From Xanthobacteraceae bacterium 501b (lineage in GTDB: Bacteria; Pseudomonadota; Alphaproteobacteria; Rhizobiales; Xanthobacteraceae): a DNA stretch of 64,000 nt. Within the stretch, counting starts at the first letter, position 1, and the number at the start of each line of letters is the position of its first letter. Location: positions 3,906,001-3,970,000 of the forward strand of contig KB899087.1 in NCBI GenBank assembly GCA_000378025.1, written 5' to 3'. Shown one piece after another: positions 1-10,152 of this stretch. The notes under the pieces are model-generated. The model had not been told where the DNA came from. It did not search any database and saw nothing but the letters and a program-made list of their open reading frames with translations. The position numbers were made by a program, and so were the translations under genes.

Positions 1-1
1 G

Positions 2-2023
2 CTGGAAAGCCCGGCCCGCACGGTGACCGCCGAGGACGAGATCACCGTCGACGGCGTCAAGCTGCCGGAGAAGGAGCGCACAAGGCTGTTCCTCTACCAC
101 AAGCCCAAAGGCGTGGTGACGACCAATTTCGACCCGGAAGGCCGCCCCACCCTGTTCGAGATCCTGCCCGCCGGCCTGCCGCGCCTCGTCTCCGTTGGCC
201 GGCTCGATCTCAACACCGAGGGGTTGATCCTGCTCACCAATGATGGCGGGCTCTCGCGGGTGCTGGAGCTGCCGGAAACCGGCTGGCTTCGCCGCTACCG
301 CGTGCGCGCCAAGGGCGACATCACCCAGGACAAGCTCGACGCGCTGATCGCCGGCATCACCGTCGAGGGCGTGCATTACGGGCCGATCGAGGCGGTGCTC
401 GACCGGGTGCAGGGCGCCAATGTGTGGCTGACCCTGGCGCTGCGCGAGGGCAAGAACCGCGAAGTACGTAACGTTCTGGGCTCGCTCGGGCTCGACGTGA
501 ACCGGCTGATCCGCCTCTCCTATGGCCCGTTCCAGCTCGGCGAGCTGCCGCAGGGCGAGGCCGAGGAAGTGCGCACGCGCGTGCTGGCCGACCAGCTCGG
601 CGAAGCCTTGTCCAAGGCCGCCGGCGCTGATTTCGACGGCCCGATGTTCAACCATGCCGAGGACGAAGCGCCAGCCCGCCCCGCCAAGGGGGCGGCGAAA
701 CCGCGCTACGCCAAGCCGGAAGGGGCCGAGGACCGCCACCGCCGCCTACCCATCAACACCGAGCCGGGCGAGGGCAAGAGCGTGAAGGCCAGCATCGTGG
801 CCGACCGCAAGGGCCGCAAGGTGCTGGTGCAGCGCGTGCGCTCCACCGAGCCGGCGCCCGAGCCCGCGCCGGCCCGCGCCCGTCGCGACGAGGAACGTGC
901 CAGCGTGCGGACCGGCAAGCGCCCCGGCGCCGCCACCGGCGAACGCGGCGGCGAGCGGACCTTTCGCAAGCGCCCGGATCAGGCTGTCGAAGCCGGCGAG
1001 GCCCGCCCCACCCGCGAGGATCGCCCTTTCAGCGAACGCCCCGCCCGTACCGGTGCCTCCAGCCGCGACCGCAAGGTCGGCGGGCCGCGCCCCTCCCGCC
1101 CGCGATTCGAGCGGGAAGGCGACGCCAGCGAGCGCACCTTCCGCAGCCGGGACGAAAGCAGTGAGGCTCCGCGCGCGGAGCGTCCGGCTCGCGGCGATCG
1201 CCCCGAGCGTCCCGAACGCGCCGAGCGTCCGTTCCGCGAACGCGCGCCTCGTCCGCAAGGTGAGCGGAGCGAGCGTCCCTTCCGCAGCGTGGGCTCCGAG
1301 CGGCCCGAGCGCAGCGAACGACCGGAGCGCCCCGAAGGCGGGCGTTCCTTCCGTGGTGCCGGCAGCGCCCGGCCCTATAGCGGCCGGGTGAAGTCCGAGC
1401 AGTCGCGCAGCTTCCGGCCACGTCCGGAAGGCGACGAGCGCCCGGCCCGCCGCGAACGTCCCGAGGGCGCACGCCCGGATGCGGCCCGCCCGTTCCGCGA
1501 GCGCACGCCGCGCCCCGAGGGCGAACGGCCCGCACGTTCCTTCCGGCCCCGGCCGGAGGGTGATGAGCGTCCCGCGCGTCGCGAGCGTCCCGAGGGCGCG
1601 CGTCCGGATTCGGCGCGGCCGTTCCGTTCACGCGACGATCGTGCGCCCCGCGACGACCGTGCCCCGCGCGGAGAGCGGCCGTCCGGAGGCCGTTCCTTCG
1701 GCGACAAGCCCTCGGGCGGCGGCGGCAAAAGCTATGGCGCCAAGAACTTCGCCGACAAGCCGGGCGGGCGCCCGTCCGGCGGCAGGCCGTTCGGCAAACC
1801 CTCGAGCGACCGTCCTGAGGGTGGCCGACCGGCCGGCGGAAAACCGTTTGGCAAGCCGGCGGGTCGTCCGGGTGGCGGCAAGCCCTTCGGCAGCAAGCCT
1901 GCCGGCGGCCGGCCCTCTGGCGGCAAGCCTTCTGGCGGCAAGCCTTCTGGCGGGAAGCCTTCTGGCGGGAAGCCTTCTGGCGGCAAACCTTCTGGCCGCC
2001 CGCCCCGTTCGCCGCGTAGCTGA
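2..2023 (+). CDS. rluB: 23S rRNA pseudouridine synthase, RluB/RsuA type, with long disordered tail (5' partial)
   Basis: The reading frame is already open at base 2 and its first residues (ESPARTV then DEITVDG) look like the end of an S4 RNA-binding domain, so the true start lies before the window; the GTG at 23 is not a convincing start. The catalytic domain follows, with the family motif GRLDLNTEGLILLTNDG around bases 196-270, whose Asp attacks uridine in 23S rRNA. After about base 600 the protein becomes some 460 residues of Arg/Pro/Glu/Gly/Lys-rich, probably disordered sequence ending in SGGKP repeats. Such basic tails occur in alphaproteobacterial members, but this one is very long. rsmD follows 11 bases later. 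Confident for the enzyme; the role of the tail is unknown. Confidence 0.9.
   Translation: MESPARTVTAEDEITVDGVKLPEKERTRLFLYHKPKGVVTTNFDPEGRPTLFEILPAGLPRLVSVGRLDLNTEGLILLTNDGGLSRVLELPETGWLRRYRVRAKGDITQDKLDALIAGITVEGVHYGPIEAVLDRVQGANVWLTLALREGKNREVRNVLGSLGLDVNRLIRLSYGPFQLGELPQGEAEEVRTRVLADQLGEALSKAAGADFDGPMFNHAEDEAPARPAKGAAKPRYAKPEGAEDRHRRLPINTEPGEGKSVKASIVADRKGRKVLVQRVRSTEPAPEPAPARARRDEERASVRTGKRPGAATGERGGERTFRKRPDQAVEAGEARPTREDRPFSERPARTGASSRDRKVGGPRPSRPRFEREGDASERTFRSRDESSEAPRAERPARGDRPERPERAERPFRERAPRPQGERSERPFRSVGSERPERSERPERPEGGRSFRGAGSARPYSGRVKSEQSRSFRPRPEGDERPARRERPEGARPDAARPFRERTPRPEGERPARSFRPRPEGDERPARRERPEGARPDSARPFRSRDDRAPRDDRAPRGERPSGGRSFGDKPSGGGGKSYGAKNFADKPGGRPSGGRPFGKPSSDRPEGGRPAGGKPFGKPAGRPGGGKPFGSKPAGGRPSGGKPSGGKPSGGKPSGGKPSGGKPSGRPPRSPRS
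1409..1627 (+). repeat. Duplicated 30-codon module in the RluB tail
   Basis: Codons 1409-1498 and 1538-1627 encode the same 30 residues except one Ala/Ser change, yet 16 of the 30 codons differ synonymously. The two copies are 43 codons apart. This is an old protein-level repeat, not a fresh DNA duplication. Confidence 0.85.
1910..1995 (+). repeat. Tandem 15-base repeat encoding SGGKP
   Basis: About five to six head-to-tail copies of a 15-base unit (ccttctggcggcaag with single-base variants) encode SGGKP repeats at the very end of the pseudouridine synthase. The copies are nearly identical at the DNA level, so copy number may vary by slippage. Confidence 0.85.
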
Positions 2024-2034
2024 CGGACCCGGCC

Positions 2035-2595
2035 ATGCGAATCGTCGGCGGGCGCTTCAAGGGGCGGACGTTGCGCGCGCCCTCCTCCATGGCCACGCGC
2101 CCGACCTCCGACCGGTTGCGCGAGGCGCTGTTCAACGTGCTCGCCCATGCCTATGGCGATGCGGCGAACGGCGCCCGCGTGCTCGACCTGTTCGCCGGCA
2201 CCGGCGCGCTGGGGCTGGAAGCGCTGTCACGCGGCGCGAAGCTGGCGGTGTTCGTCGATGAGGCGCCGGAACCGCGCGGGCTGATCCGCGCCAATGTCGA
2301 GACGCTCGGCGTCGCCGGCATCACCCGCATTTTCCGCCGCGATGCCACCAAGCTCGGCGAGGCCTTCGCCAGCGATGCCTTCGACCTCGTTTTCTGCGAT
2401 CCCCCCTATGGCCGCGGCCTCGCCGAGAAGGCAGTGGCCGGGGCGCTGGCGGGCCGGTGGCTCGCGCCCGGCGCGCTTGTCGTGGTGGAGGAATCGGTCG
2501 AGGCCGCTTTCACCGCCCCGGAGGGCTTCGAGGAGCTTGAGCGCCGCCGCTACGACAGCAGCGAGATCGTCTTCCTGCGCGCGCCGGGCGGCTGA
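2035..2595 (+). CDS. rsmD: 16S rRNA (guanine(966)-N(2))-methyltransferase RsmD
   Basis: This 186-residue protein methylates N2 of G966 in 16S rRNA using SAM. It begins MRIVGGRFKGRTL, the usual RsmD N-terminus, and carries the SAM site VLDLFAGTGALGLEALSRGA (about residues 44-63) and the catalytic DPPY motif (FCDPPYGRG, about residue 121). Length matches the family. It starts 11 bases after the pseudouridine synthase stop and is probably co-transcribed with it, making a small rRNA-modification unit. The next gene converges on it. Confidence 0.95.
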   Translation: MRIVGGRFKGRTLRAPSSMATRPTSDRLREALFNVLAHAYGDAANGARVLDLFAGTGALGLEALSRGAKLAVFVDEAPEPRGLIRANVETLGVAGITRIFRRDATKLGEAFASDAFDLVFCDPPYGRGLAEKAVAGALAGRWLAPGALVVVEESVEAAFTAPEGFEELERRRYDSSEIVFLRAPGG

Positions 2596-2631
2596 AGCCG
2601 GCCGCGACCGGCCGGCGCGCCGGCGCCCTGC

Positions 2632-3423
2632 TCACCCCACTTCCGCCACCGCCGCCAGGATGCGCTCAATGTCTTCGGGCCGGGACAGGCGGTGGTCGCC
2701 ATCCTTGATCAGGCTCAGCACCACATCGTCCTCGGCCAAGCAGGTGACGAGGCGCAGCGCGTGCTGCCAGGGCACATCAGGGTCGGCCACGCCCTGCAGG
2801 ATCCGCACCGGGCACCCTACGGCGAAGGGCGAGCCGAGCACGAGGTTTGACCGCCCGTCCTCGATCAGCCCGCGGGTAATGACCTGCCCGGGGCCATATT
2901 GCGACGGGCGCACCCAGCGACCCTCCCGCAGCAGCGTGGCGCGGACATCGTCCGGCATCGCCTTCCACATCAGCTCCTCGGTGAAATCGGGCGCGGGGGC
3001 GATCAGCACCAGCGCGGCGAGCCGGCCGGCCTCGCCCCGCGCCGCCAGCGCCCGCGCCAGCAGCAGCGCGATCCAGCCGCCCATCGAGGAGCCGACGACG
3101 ATCTGCGGGCCCGTCGTCTCGGCGTCGAGCACGGCGAGGGCATCCTGCGCCCAGCGCGAGATCGTGCCGTCCTCGAAGGCACCAGCCGATTCGCCATGGC
3201 CGGAATAGTCGAAGCGCACGATGCGCCGCCCGGTGCGCGCGCCCCATTCGGCCAGCGCCTGCGCCTTGCTGCCCCGCATATCGGAGAGAAAGCCGCCGCA
3301 CCACAGGACGCCCGGCTTTTCGGCGGTCGAAACTCCCGGGGTCACGCGCACCGCGATGGCCCTGGCGTCGTCGCCGACGGTGAGAAAGTGGGGTGCGTCG
3401 TCGGTGTCGGCGGGGTGGTTCAT
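2632..3423 (-). CDS. alpha/beta hydrolase (ABHD10-like serine esterase)
   Basis: This 263-residue serine hydrolase has the nucleophile elbow G-S-S-M-G-G with Ser113, an acid residue likely in GVADPDVPW and a catalytic His in DGDHRLS near the C-terminus. The N-terminal block PGVLWCGGFLSDMRGSKA resembles the ABHD10 acyl-protein thioesterase/glucuronide esterase group. The start at 3423 was chosen because a GAGGAAGG Shine-Dalgarno sequence lies just upstream; a longer frame to 3507 has no support. It is convergent with rsmD and divergent from infC. Natural substrate cannot be told. Confidence 0.8.
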   Translation of the reverse strand: MNHPADTDDAPHFLTVGDDARAIAVRVTPGVSTAEKPGVLWCGGFLSDMRGSKAQALAEWGARTGRRIVRFDYSGHGESAGAFEDGTISRWAQDALAVLDAETTGPQIVVGSSMGGWIALLLARALAARGEAGRLAALVLIAPAPDFTEELMWKAMPDDVRATLLREGRWVRPSQYGPGQVITRGLIEDGRSNLVLGSPFAVGCPVRILQGVADPDVPWQHALRLVTCLAEDDVVLSLIKDGDHRLSRPEDIERILAAVAEVG

Positions 3424-3735
3424 CAAGGGTCCTTCCTCAACCATCGGCGGGTGCGGTGGGCGTGCCGCGCGGTGCCAGCCTCTTGCGATTCGCCCCGGCA
3501 GCGCCATCTTGGCTTACAGCTAGGGATCGCGCGCGAACAGCAGGACGGAGCTCCAGGGCGGGTAAGTGCTGCTGGCATGCGTAATTACATGCGATCGCGG
3601 CCGTCACGCCGTTGACTTCTGTCGGGTTTGTCACGATCTTCTGCGACCGTTTTACGCGCGCGGAAATCAGCCGGCCGGCGACCTTCGAGGCGCGGTGAAA
3701 ACGCCACTATCTGAAATGGCAGAGGAGAAGACGCC
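3424..3735. other. Divergent intergenic region between hydrolase and infC
   Basis: About 312 bases with no credible gene. It must hold the minus-strand promoter of the hydrolase and the promoter and leader of infC. The only sigma70-like pair I see for infC is listed separately. No riboswitch class was recognised. Confidence 0.6.
3612..3640 (+). promoter_or_regulatory. Candidate infC promoter
   Basis: TTGACT at 3612-3617 and GATCTT at 3635-3640 are separated by 17 bases, about 95 bases before the infC start. The -10 box is poor, so this is only a candidate. Confidence 0.35.
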
Positions 3736-4272
3736 ATTCGTCGCCCCATGAGACCCGTCGCGCCGGAAAAGGACGGTCCGCGCGTCAACGAAGACATCCG
3801 CATCCGCGAAGTTCAGCTCATCGATCAGGAGGGGCAGAACCTCGGTGTCGTGCTCACGCGCGACGCGATCGCGATGGCGCAGGAGGCCGGTCTCGATCTC
3901 GTCGAGATCGCCCCGAATTCGGCGCCGCCGGTCTGCAAGATTCTCGACTATGGCCGGTTCAAATACCAGAACCAGAAGAAGGCCAACGAGGCGCGCAAGA
4001 AGCAGCACGTCGTCGAGATCAAGGAAATCAAGCTGCGCCCCGGCATCGACACCCATGACTATGAGGTGAAGATGAAGTCCATCCACCGCTTCTTCGAGGA
4101 AGGCGACAAGGTGAAGATCACCCTGCGCTTCCGCGGTCGCGAGATGGCGCATCAGGAGCTGGGCTACAAGCTGCTGAACAAGGTCAAGGAAGAGCTGGCG
4201 ACCATTGCCAAGGTCGAGGCCGAGCCCTCGCTCGAAGGCCGCCAGATGATCATGGTGCTGGCACCGCGCTGA
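3736..4272 (+). CDS. infC: Translation initiation factor IF-3, AUU start
   Basis: IF-3 binds the 30S subunit and checks initiator tRNA and start codon. The 178-residue protein has the N-domain ([11 protein letters not shown] through residue 80), the lysine-rich linker and the C-domain with KIKEIKLRP-like and [16 protein letters not shown] segments, ending MVLAPR as usual. I start it at ATT 3736, reading (M)[20 protein letters not shown] at 3723-3727 sits 8 bases before it, and Hyphomicrobiales IF-3 proteins typically begin MRRP. The ATG at 3748 would be 20 bases from the same Shine-Dalgarno. A non-canonical AUU allows IF-3 to repress its own translation, as known in E. coli. rpmI and rplT are not adjacent here. 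Confidence 0.93.
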   Translation: MRRPMRPVAPEKDGPRVNEDIRIREVQLIDQEGQNLGVVLTRDAIAMAQEAGLDLVEIAPNSAPPVCKILDYGRFKYQNQKKANEARKKQHVVEIKEIKLRPGIDTHDYEVKMKSIHRFFEEGDKVKITLRFRGREMAHQELGYKLLNKVKEELATIAKVEAEPSLEGRQMIMVLAPR

Positions 4273-4297
4273 CGCGCGCTGGTCGTCCGAGCAAGAC

Positions 4298-4321
4298 GGG
4301 GCTGGCAGAGATGCCGGCCCC
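4298..4321 (+). terminator. Hairpin after infC
   Basis: A 10-base-pair stem (4298-4307 with 4312-4321, one G-T pair) closes a GAGA tetraloop just after the infC stop, between convergent genes. There is no U-run, so intrinsic termination is uncertain; it may mark the 3' end of the mRNA. Confidence 0.5.
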
Positions 4322-4325
4322 GAGC

Positions 4326-4805
4326 TTATGGACAAGCCTTGAAAACTTCTCCGAGCGCCTGCCCGCCTTTGCCTGTCTTGAAGACCTTGTCGAAGGTTAC
4401 GCCCCTGAACGAAAGGCGGAATGCAAATTCTTTTGCTTTCTTGATCGCCTCCGCCATGGGTCGGGATTCCTCAACCTGAATAATCTTATCGCTCAGAGCG
4501 ACGCCCGTTGCTTCGATGATCTCGCCTTCGTCGGCACGAAAACGTACGTCGAATTCCATGCCTTCCTCAAAGCGACCCGCGCCGAGGGAAAGCTCGCCGA
4601 CGACGACGGAAACCTCCGGCGGGAAGCATCGCACGGCAACCGCATCTCCCTGCTGCATCGACAGGGCAATGACTTTTGACTCTCCATTGAACCTGTCTTT
4701 GTCGATGGACACTTCCCACGTACCAAAGCGCTTCTTGATCTCGTCGGCCCCTACGGCGGTCGCGGACACGAAAATCCCCACGATAGCTAACGCGACACGC
4801 ATCAT
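4326..4805 (-). CDS. Small exported protein of unknown function
   Basis: The 159-residue product starts with a signal peptide (MMRVALAIVGIFVSATAVGA, cleavage probably before DEIKKRFG). The mature part opens with GTWEVSIDKDRFNGESKV and ends FKACP; two Cys residues (about 60 and 158) could form a disulfide. Its overall pattern is reminiscent of small Rhizobiales periplasmic proteins of the IalB kind, but I cannot assign a family. Start at 4805 has AAGGGGGAA upstream. Base composition is visibly lower in GC than its neighbours, with infC convergent on one side and folC downstream, so it may be a later insertion. Confidence 0.6.
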   Translation of the reverse strand: MMRVALAIVGIFVSATAVGADEIKKRFGTWEVSIDKDRFNGESKVIALSMQQGDAVAVRCFPPEVSVVVGELSLGAGRFEEGMEFDVRFRADEGEIIEATGVALSDKIIQVEESRPMAEAIKKAKEFAFRLSFRGVTFDKVFKTGKGGQALGEVFKACP

Positions 4806-4891
4806 TTCCCCCTTTGGTGCGCAACATTACCATGTAACTGGCAGTTGAGTACCGCATTCCCGGGGGGTTGGTCTATGGAGCCTTCGGCCGC

Positions 4892-6241
4892 CTAGTCCGG
4901 CAGCGCGCCGTTCTCGCCCAGCACGGCGCCGGCGAGATAGAGCGAGCCTGCGATCAGTACCCGGGGCGCCGCGCCGACCGGAAAGGCCGAAAGCCCCTCC
5001 AGCGCGGCGGCAACACTTGGGGCGGTCGAGGCGTCGAGGCCGTGCGCCCGCGCCGCTTCCGCCAGCGCCTCCGGCGCCGCGCCCTTGTGCTCGCCGGGCA
5101 CCGGCACCGCCACCAGCTCGCGGGCCAAGCCGGCGAAGGGCGCCAGGAAGGCGTCCGCGTCCTTGTTCCCCAGCATGCCGACGATCAGCACCAGTGGCCG
5201 CGACACCCGGTCTTCCAGATCGGCCAGCGCGGCGGCGAGCGCCTGACCGCCGGCGGCGTTGTGGCCGCCATCGAGCCAGATGTCGACGCCTTCCGGTGCC
5301 CGCTGGGTGAGCGGGCCGGGGCCAAGCCGCTGCAGCCGCGCCGGCCACTGCGCCGACCGCATACCCTCCTCGAAGGCGTGCGCCGGCAGGCCGAGATCGG
5401 CCACCCGCAGCGCCTCCACCGCCAGCCCGGCATTGACGATCTGGTGCGGCCCGACAAGGCGCGGGCGCGGCAGGTCCATCAGCCCGGCCTCGTCGGCGAC
5501 GACCAGCCGGCCGCCCTCCTCATGCGCCTGATAGTGCTCGCCCATCACCGAGAGCGGCACGCCTAGCCGAGCCGCCTGCCGCTCGATCGCCGCCAGCGCC
5601 TCGCGCGGCTGGTAGCCAAGCACGGCCGGCACGCCGCGCTTGAGAATGCCGGCCTTCTCGCCGGCGATCTCGGCCACGGTCTCGCCGAGAAAATCGACAT
5701 GGTCGATCGAGACGGGGGTGATGACGCTCACCAGCGGCTTGTCGATCACATTGGTGGCGTCGAGCCGGCCGCCGAGGCCGACCTCCAGCAGCAATATGTC
5801 GGCGGGCACCTCCGCAAACAGCAGCATCGCCGCCGCCGTGGTGATCTCGAAAAACGTGATCGGCTCGCCGCCATTGGCCTCTTCCGCCCGCGCCAGCGCC
5901 TGCGTGAGCCTTGCATCGTCGACCAGCGTGCCGGCGAGGCGTATGCGCTCGTTGAAGCGCACCAGATGCGGCGAGGTGTAGACATGCACCCGCTTGCCGG
6001 CGGCTTCCAGTATCGCCCGCATGAAGGCGACGGTGGAGCCCTTGCCATTTGTGCCGGCGACATGGATGACCGGCGGCAGCCGATGCTCGGGATGGCCGAG
6101 CCGGTCGAGCAGCCGCCACATGCGGTCGAGCGACAGGTCGATCAGCTTCGGGTGCAGCGCCAGCAGGCGGTCGAAAATGGCGTCCACCGGCCGCAGCGAC
6201 CCCTCGATGGGGCCGGGGCCGGCGGCGGGAAGCGCGGTCAT
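4892..6241 (-). CDS. folC: Bifunctional folylpolyglutamate synthase/dihydrofolate synthase
   Basis: FolC adds glutamate to dihydropteroate and to folates using ATP. The 449-residue protein shows the Mur-ligase P-loop HVAGTNGKGSTVAFM (about residues 50-64), ITPVSIDHVDFLG with the metal-binding His, and LDGGHNAAGG in the C-terminal domain. The start at 6241 lies 7 bases after the accD stop, which fits the conserved accD-folC order; longer N-terminal extensions overlap accD and look like noise. It is the last gene of the trpFBA-accD-folC operon. Confidence 0.95.
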   Translation of the reverse strand: MTALPAAGPGPIEGSLRPVDAIFDRLLALHPKLIDLSLDRMWRLLDRLGHPEHRLPPVIHVAGTNGKGSTVAFMRAILEAAGKRVHVYTSPHLVRFNERIRLAGTLVDDARLTQALARAEEANGGEPITFFEITTAAAMLLFAEVPADILLLEVGLGGRLDATNVIDKPLVSVITPVSIDHVDFLGETVAEIAGEKAGILKRGVPAVLGYQPREALAAIERQAARLGVPLSVMGEHYQAHEEGGRLVVADEAGLMDLPRPRLVGPHQIVNAGLAVEALRVADLGLPAHAFEEGMRSAQWPARLQRLGPGPLTQRAPEGVDIWLDGGHNAAGGQALAAALADLEDRVSRPLVLIVGMLGNKDADAFLAPFAGLARELVAVPVPGEHKGAAPEALAEAARAHGLDASTAPSVAAALEGLSAFPVGAAPRVLIAGSLYLAGAVLGENGALPD

Positions 6242-6248
6242 GGCTGCC

Positions 6249-7217
6249 TCAGGCGCTCGTGGGCGCCGCACTTTTGGGTGCGGCGGCCGGCAGGGCCGGG
6301 GCCTCGCCCGCCGTTTCCTCGAAAGGCTTTGCCGGCGGCGCCTTGGGCTGGTCGGCAAGCGGGGCGGGCGCCGGGGCGCGCATCAGGAGCCGGCAGAGCC
6401 GGGCCAGCGTGGCGCGCATCTCGTGGCGGTGGACCACAAGGTCGATCATGCCGTGGTCGCGCAGATATTCGGCGCGCTGGAAGCCCTCGGGCAGCTTCTC
6501 GCGGATCGTCTGCTCGATCACGCGCGGGCCGGCGAAGCCGATCAACGCACCCGGCTCGGCGATCTGGATGTCGCCCAGCATGGCGTAGGAGGCGGTGACA
6601 CCGCCGGTGGTCGGGTTGGTCAGCACCACGATATAGGGGCGCTTGGCCTCGCGCAGTTCCTGGATGGCGCAGGTGGTGCGCGGCATCTGCATCAGCGAGA
6701 GGATGCCCTCCTGCATGCGCGCGCCGCCTGACGAGGCGAACATGATGAAGGGCGTGCCGCGCGAGGCGGCGGTCTCAAGGCCGGTGACGATGGCCTCGCC
6801 CGCCGCCATGCCGAGTGAGCCGCCCATGAAGCCGAAATCCTGCACCGCCACGGTGACGGGCAGGCCTTCCAGCTTGCCATAGCCGACCTTCACCGCGTCC
6901 TGCGCGCCGGTCTTGGTGCGGGCGTCCTTCAGCCGGTCGACATAGCGCTTCTCGTCGCGGAACTTCAGCGGGTCGATGGCGACCGCCGGCAGCGCGATGT
7001 CATACCATTTGCCGCCGTCGAATACCGAGCGCAGGCGGGCGGCGGGGTCCATCCGCATGTGAAAGCCGGAACCGGGGACGACGTGAAGATTCGCCTCCAG
7101 ATCCTTGTGGAACACCATCTGCCCGGTCTCCGGGCACTTCACCCAGAGATTTTCCGGCACTTCCCGGCGGTTCAGGAAGGAGCTCAGCTTGGGGACGACG
7201 TTCGAGATCCAGTTCAA
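6249..7217 (-). CDS. accD: Acetyl-CoA carboxylase carboxyltransferase subunit beta
   Basis: AccD pairs with AccA to carboxylate acetyl-CoA for fatty acid synthesis. The 322-residue protein begins [15 protein letters not shown] and has the carboxyltransferase core ([28 protein letters not shown]). The N-terminal zinc ribbon, normally C-x2-C-x15-C-x2-C, reads CPETG...VVPGSG: only the first Cys remains, so zinc binding is unlikely. This loss is, as I recall, shared by Hyphomicrobiales AccD. The C-terminus is an Ala/Pro-rich tail. It lies between trpA and folC on the same strand. Confidence 0.95.
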   Translation of the reverse strand: MNWISNVVPKLSSFLNRREVPENLWVKCPETGQMVFHKDLEANLHVVPGSGFHMRMDPAARLRSVFDGGKWYDIALPAVAIDPLKFRDEKRYVDRLKDARTKTGAQDAVKVGYGKLEGLPVTVAVQDFGFMGGSLGMAAGEAIVTGLETAASRGTPFIMFASSGGARMQEGILSLMQMPRTTCAIQELREAKRPYIVVLTNPTTGGVTASYAMLGDIQIAEPGALIGFAGPRVIEQTIREKLPEGFQRAEYLRDHGMIDLVVHRHEMRATLARLCRLLMRAPAPAPLADQPKAPPAKPFEETAGEAPALPAAAPKSAAPTSA

Positions 7218-7352
7218 CGGTCGGGCTCCGGACGGTGGCGCGGCGGCCCGCGACAGGGTTTTCCTGCCGCCGGCCGCCCCTCATCTAATGCCGCAGAAGG
7301 GCGATGAAAAGGCGCAAGCGCGATTCCACCGCTTGCTCGCTTGCGCGCCGGC

Positions 7353-8188
7353 CTATTCCGCCGCCTGGCGACGCACCCCGCGCACCGCGTCGGCAAGCCG
7401 GCCGACGAGATCGGTGACGGCCGGGAGGGTGGCGGGCGTCGCCCGGTTCTCGCTGTCGAGCGTGGCCCGCAGCGCGTCGATCAGCGCCGAGCCGACCACC
7501 ACGCCATCGGCATTGGCGGCGATGGCGGCGGCGCTCTCGGGCGTCTTCACGCCGAAGCCGACGGCGACGGGCAGCGCGGTGTGGCGCTTGATCCGCGTCA
7601 CCGCCGTGCCGACGGCGGTTGGATCGGCCTGAGCCATGCCTGTTATGCCGGTGATGGAGACGTAGTAGACGAAGCCCGCCGTGTGCTTGAGCACGGCCGG
7701 CAGGCGCTTGTCGTCGGTGGTCGGGGTCGCGAGGCGGATGAAGTCGAGCCCGGCCGCCAGCGCCGGCAGGCACAGTTCCTCGTCCTCTTCCGGCGGCAGA
7801 TCGACCACCACAAGGCCATCGACGCCGGCCGCCTTGGCGTCGTTCAGGAAGCGCTCGACGCCATAGACATAGACCGGGTTGTAATAGCCCATCAGCACCA
7901 CGGGGGTGGTGTTGTCGCCTTCGCGGAAGGTCTTCACCATCGCCAGCGTCTTGGCCAGCGTCTGCCCGGCGGCCAGCGCGCGCAGCCCGGCCGCCTGGAT
8001 CGCCGGGCCGTCGGCCATCGGGTCAGTGAAGGGCACGCCGAACTCGATGATGTCGGCGCCCGCCGCCGGCAGGGCCTTCAGCAAAGCCAGCGAGGTGTCG
8101 AAATCGGGGTCGCCGGCGGTGACGAAGGTGACGAGCGCGGCGCGTCCCTCAGTGGCGCAGGCCTTGAAGCGCGTCTCGATGCGGGTGC

Positions 8189-8192
<4 letters not shown>
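7353..8192 (-). CDS. trpA: Tryptophan synthase alpha chain
   Basis: TrpA cleaves indole-3-glycerol phosphate to indole, which is channelled to TrpB. The 279-residue protein contains the catalytic Glu and Asp in [16 protein letters not shown] (about residues 47-62) and the phosphate-binding VGFGVKTPE and VVVGSALI segments. Its ATG overlaps the trpB stop by four bases (ATGA), so it is translationally coupled. A 135-base gap without a clear terminator separates it from accD. Confidence 0.97.
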
Positions 8193-9417
<1,225 letters not shown>

Positions 9418-9421
<4 letters not shown>

Positions 9422-10152
9422 GACGGGCTCGTCTCTCTGGCAGGTGAAGGCGGCGTCGGCTTGGCGCCAGCGGGTGTGTCGCCGGTGGGCCGGCGGGCCC
9501 CGCCTTCCGCCTCGGCCGCCCGCGCGGCGCGCAGGAAGGCTTCGATGCGGGACGGGTCTTTGATGCCGGGTCCACGTTCGACACCGGAGGATACGTCCAG
9601 ACCGGGCGGCTGGATGAGCCGCACCGCGCTGGCGACGTTTTCGGGATCGAGCCCGCCTGACAGCATGAAGGGCCGGGCGAGGTCAAGGCCAGCGAGGAGG
9701 TTCCAGTCGAAGGTCACGCCATTGCCGCCGGGCAGCACGGCGCCCCGGGGCGGCTTGGCGTCGAGCAGCAGCCGGTCGGCGACGCCCCCATAGGCGACGA
9801 GCGCGGCGAGGTCCTCGGCTGAGGCAATGCCGAGCGCCTTCATGACAGGCAGGCCGAAGCGCGCCTTGATCGCGGCGACGCGCGCCGGGCTCTCATGGCC
9901 ATGCAACTGCAGCATGTCGGGGCGCAGCGCGTCGACAATAGCGGCGAGGGCGGCGTCGTCGGCATCGACGGTGAGCGCGACAATCTGCGCGCGCCCGCGC
10001 GCCTGCGCGCCAAGGACGGCGGCGGTGGCAAAGTCCACATGGCGCGGCGAGGGGGCGAAGAACACCATGCCCACCATGTCCGCACCCGCACCGAGCGCCG
10101 CCTCCAGCGTCTCGGCGGTGCTGAGCCCGCAGATTTTGATCTCAAGCGACAA
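9418..10152 (-). CDS. trpF: Phosphoribosylanthranilate isomerase, TTG start
   Basis: TrpF performs the Amadori rearrangement of phosphoribosylanthranilate. The barrel protein (244 residues) has the catalytic Cys in IKICGLS near the N-terminus and the catalytic Asp in [14 protein letters not shown] lies five bases before TTG 10152 (reading MSLEIKICG), so I prefer this start to the ATG at 10176. The C-terminus is extended by a Pro/Ala/Gly-rich tail of about 30 residues before the overlap with trpB. It is the first gene of the trpFBA-accD-folC operon. Confidence 0.95.

Noticed and set aside
1029-2135. Long minus-strand reading frame of 368 codons opposite the RluB tail
   Set aside because: It is rich in Arg/Ala/Cys without any domain and mirrors the Arg/Pro codons of the real gene; open antisense frames are expected at this GC content.
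2596-2631. GCCGGCC-rich stretch as terminator between rsmD and hydrolase
   Set aside because: Several overlapping GC palindromes exist but no T-run, and such runs are common at this composition.
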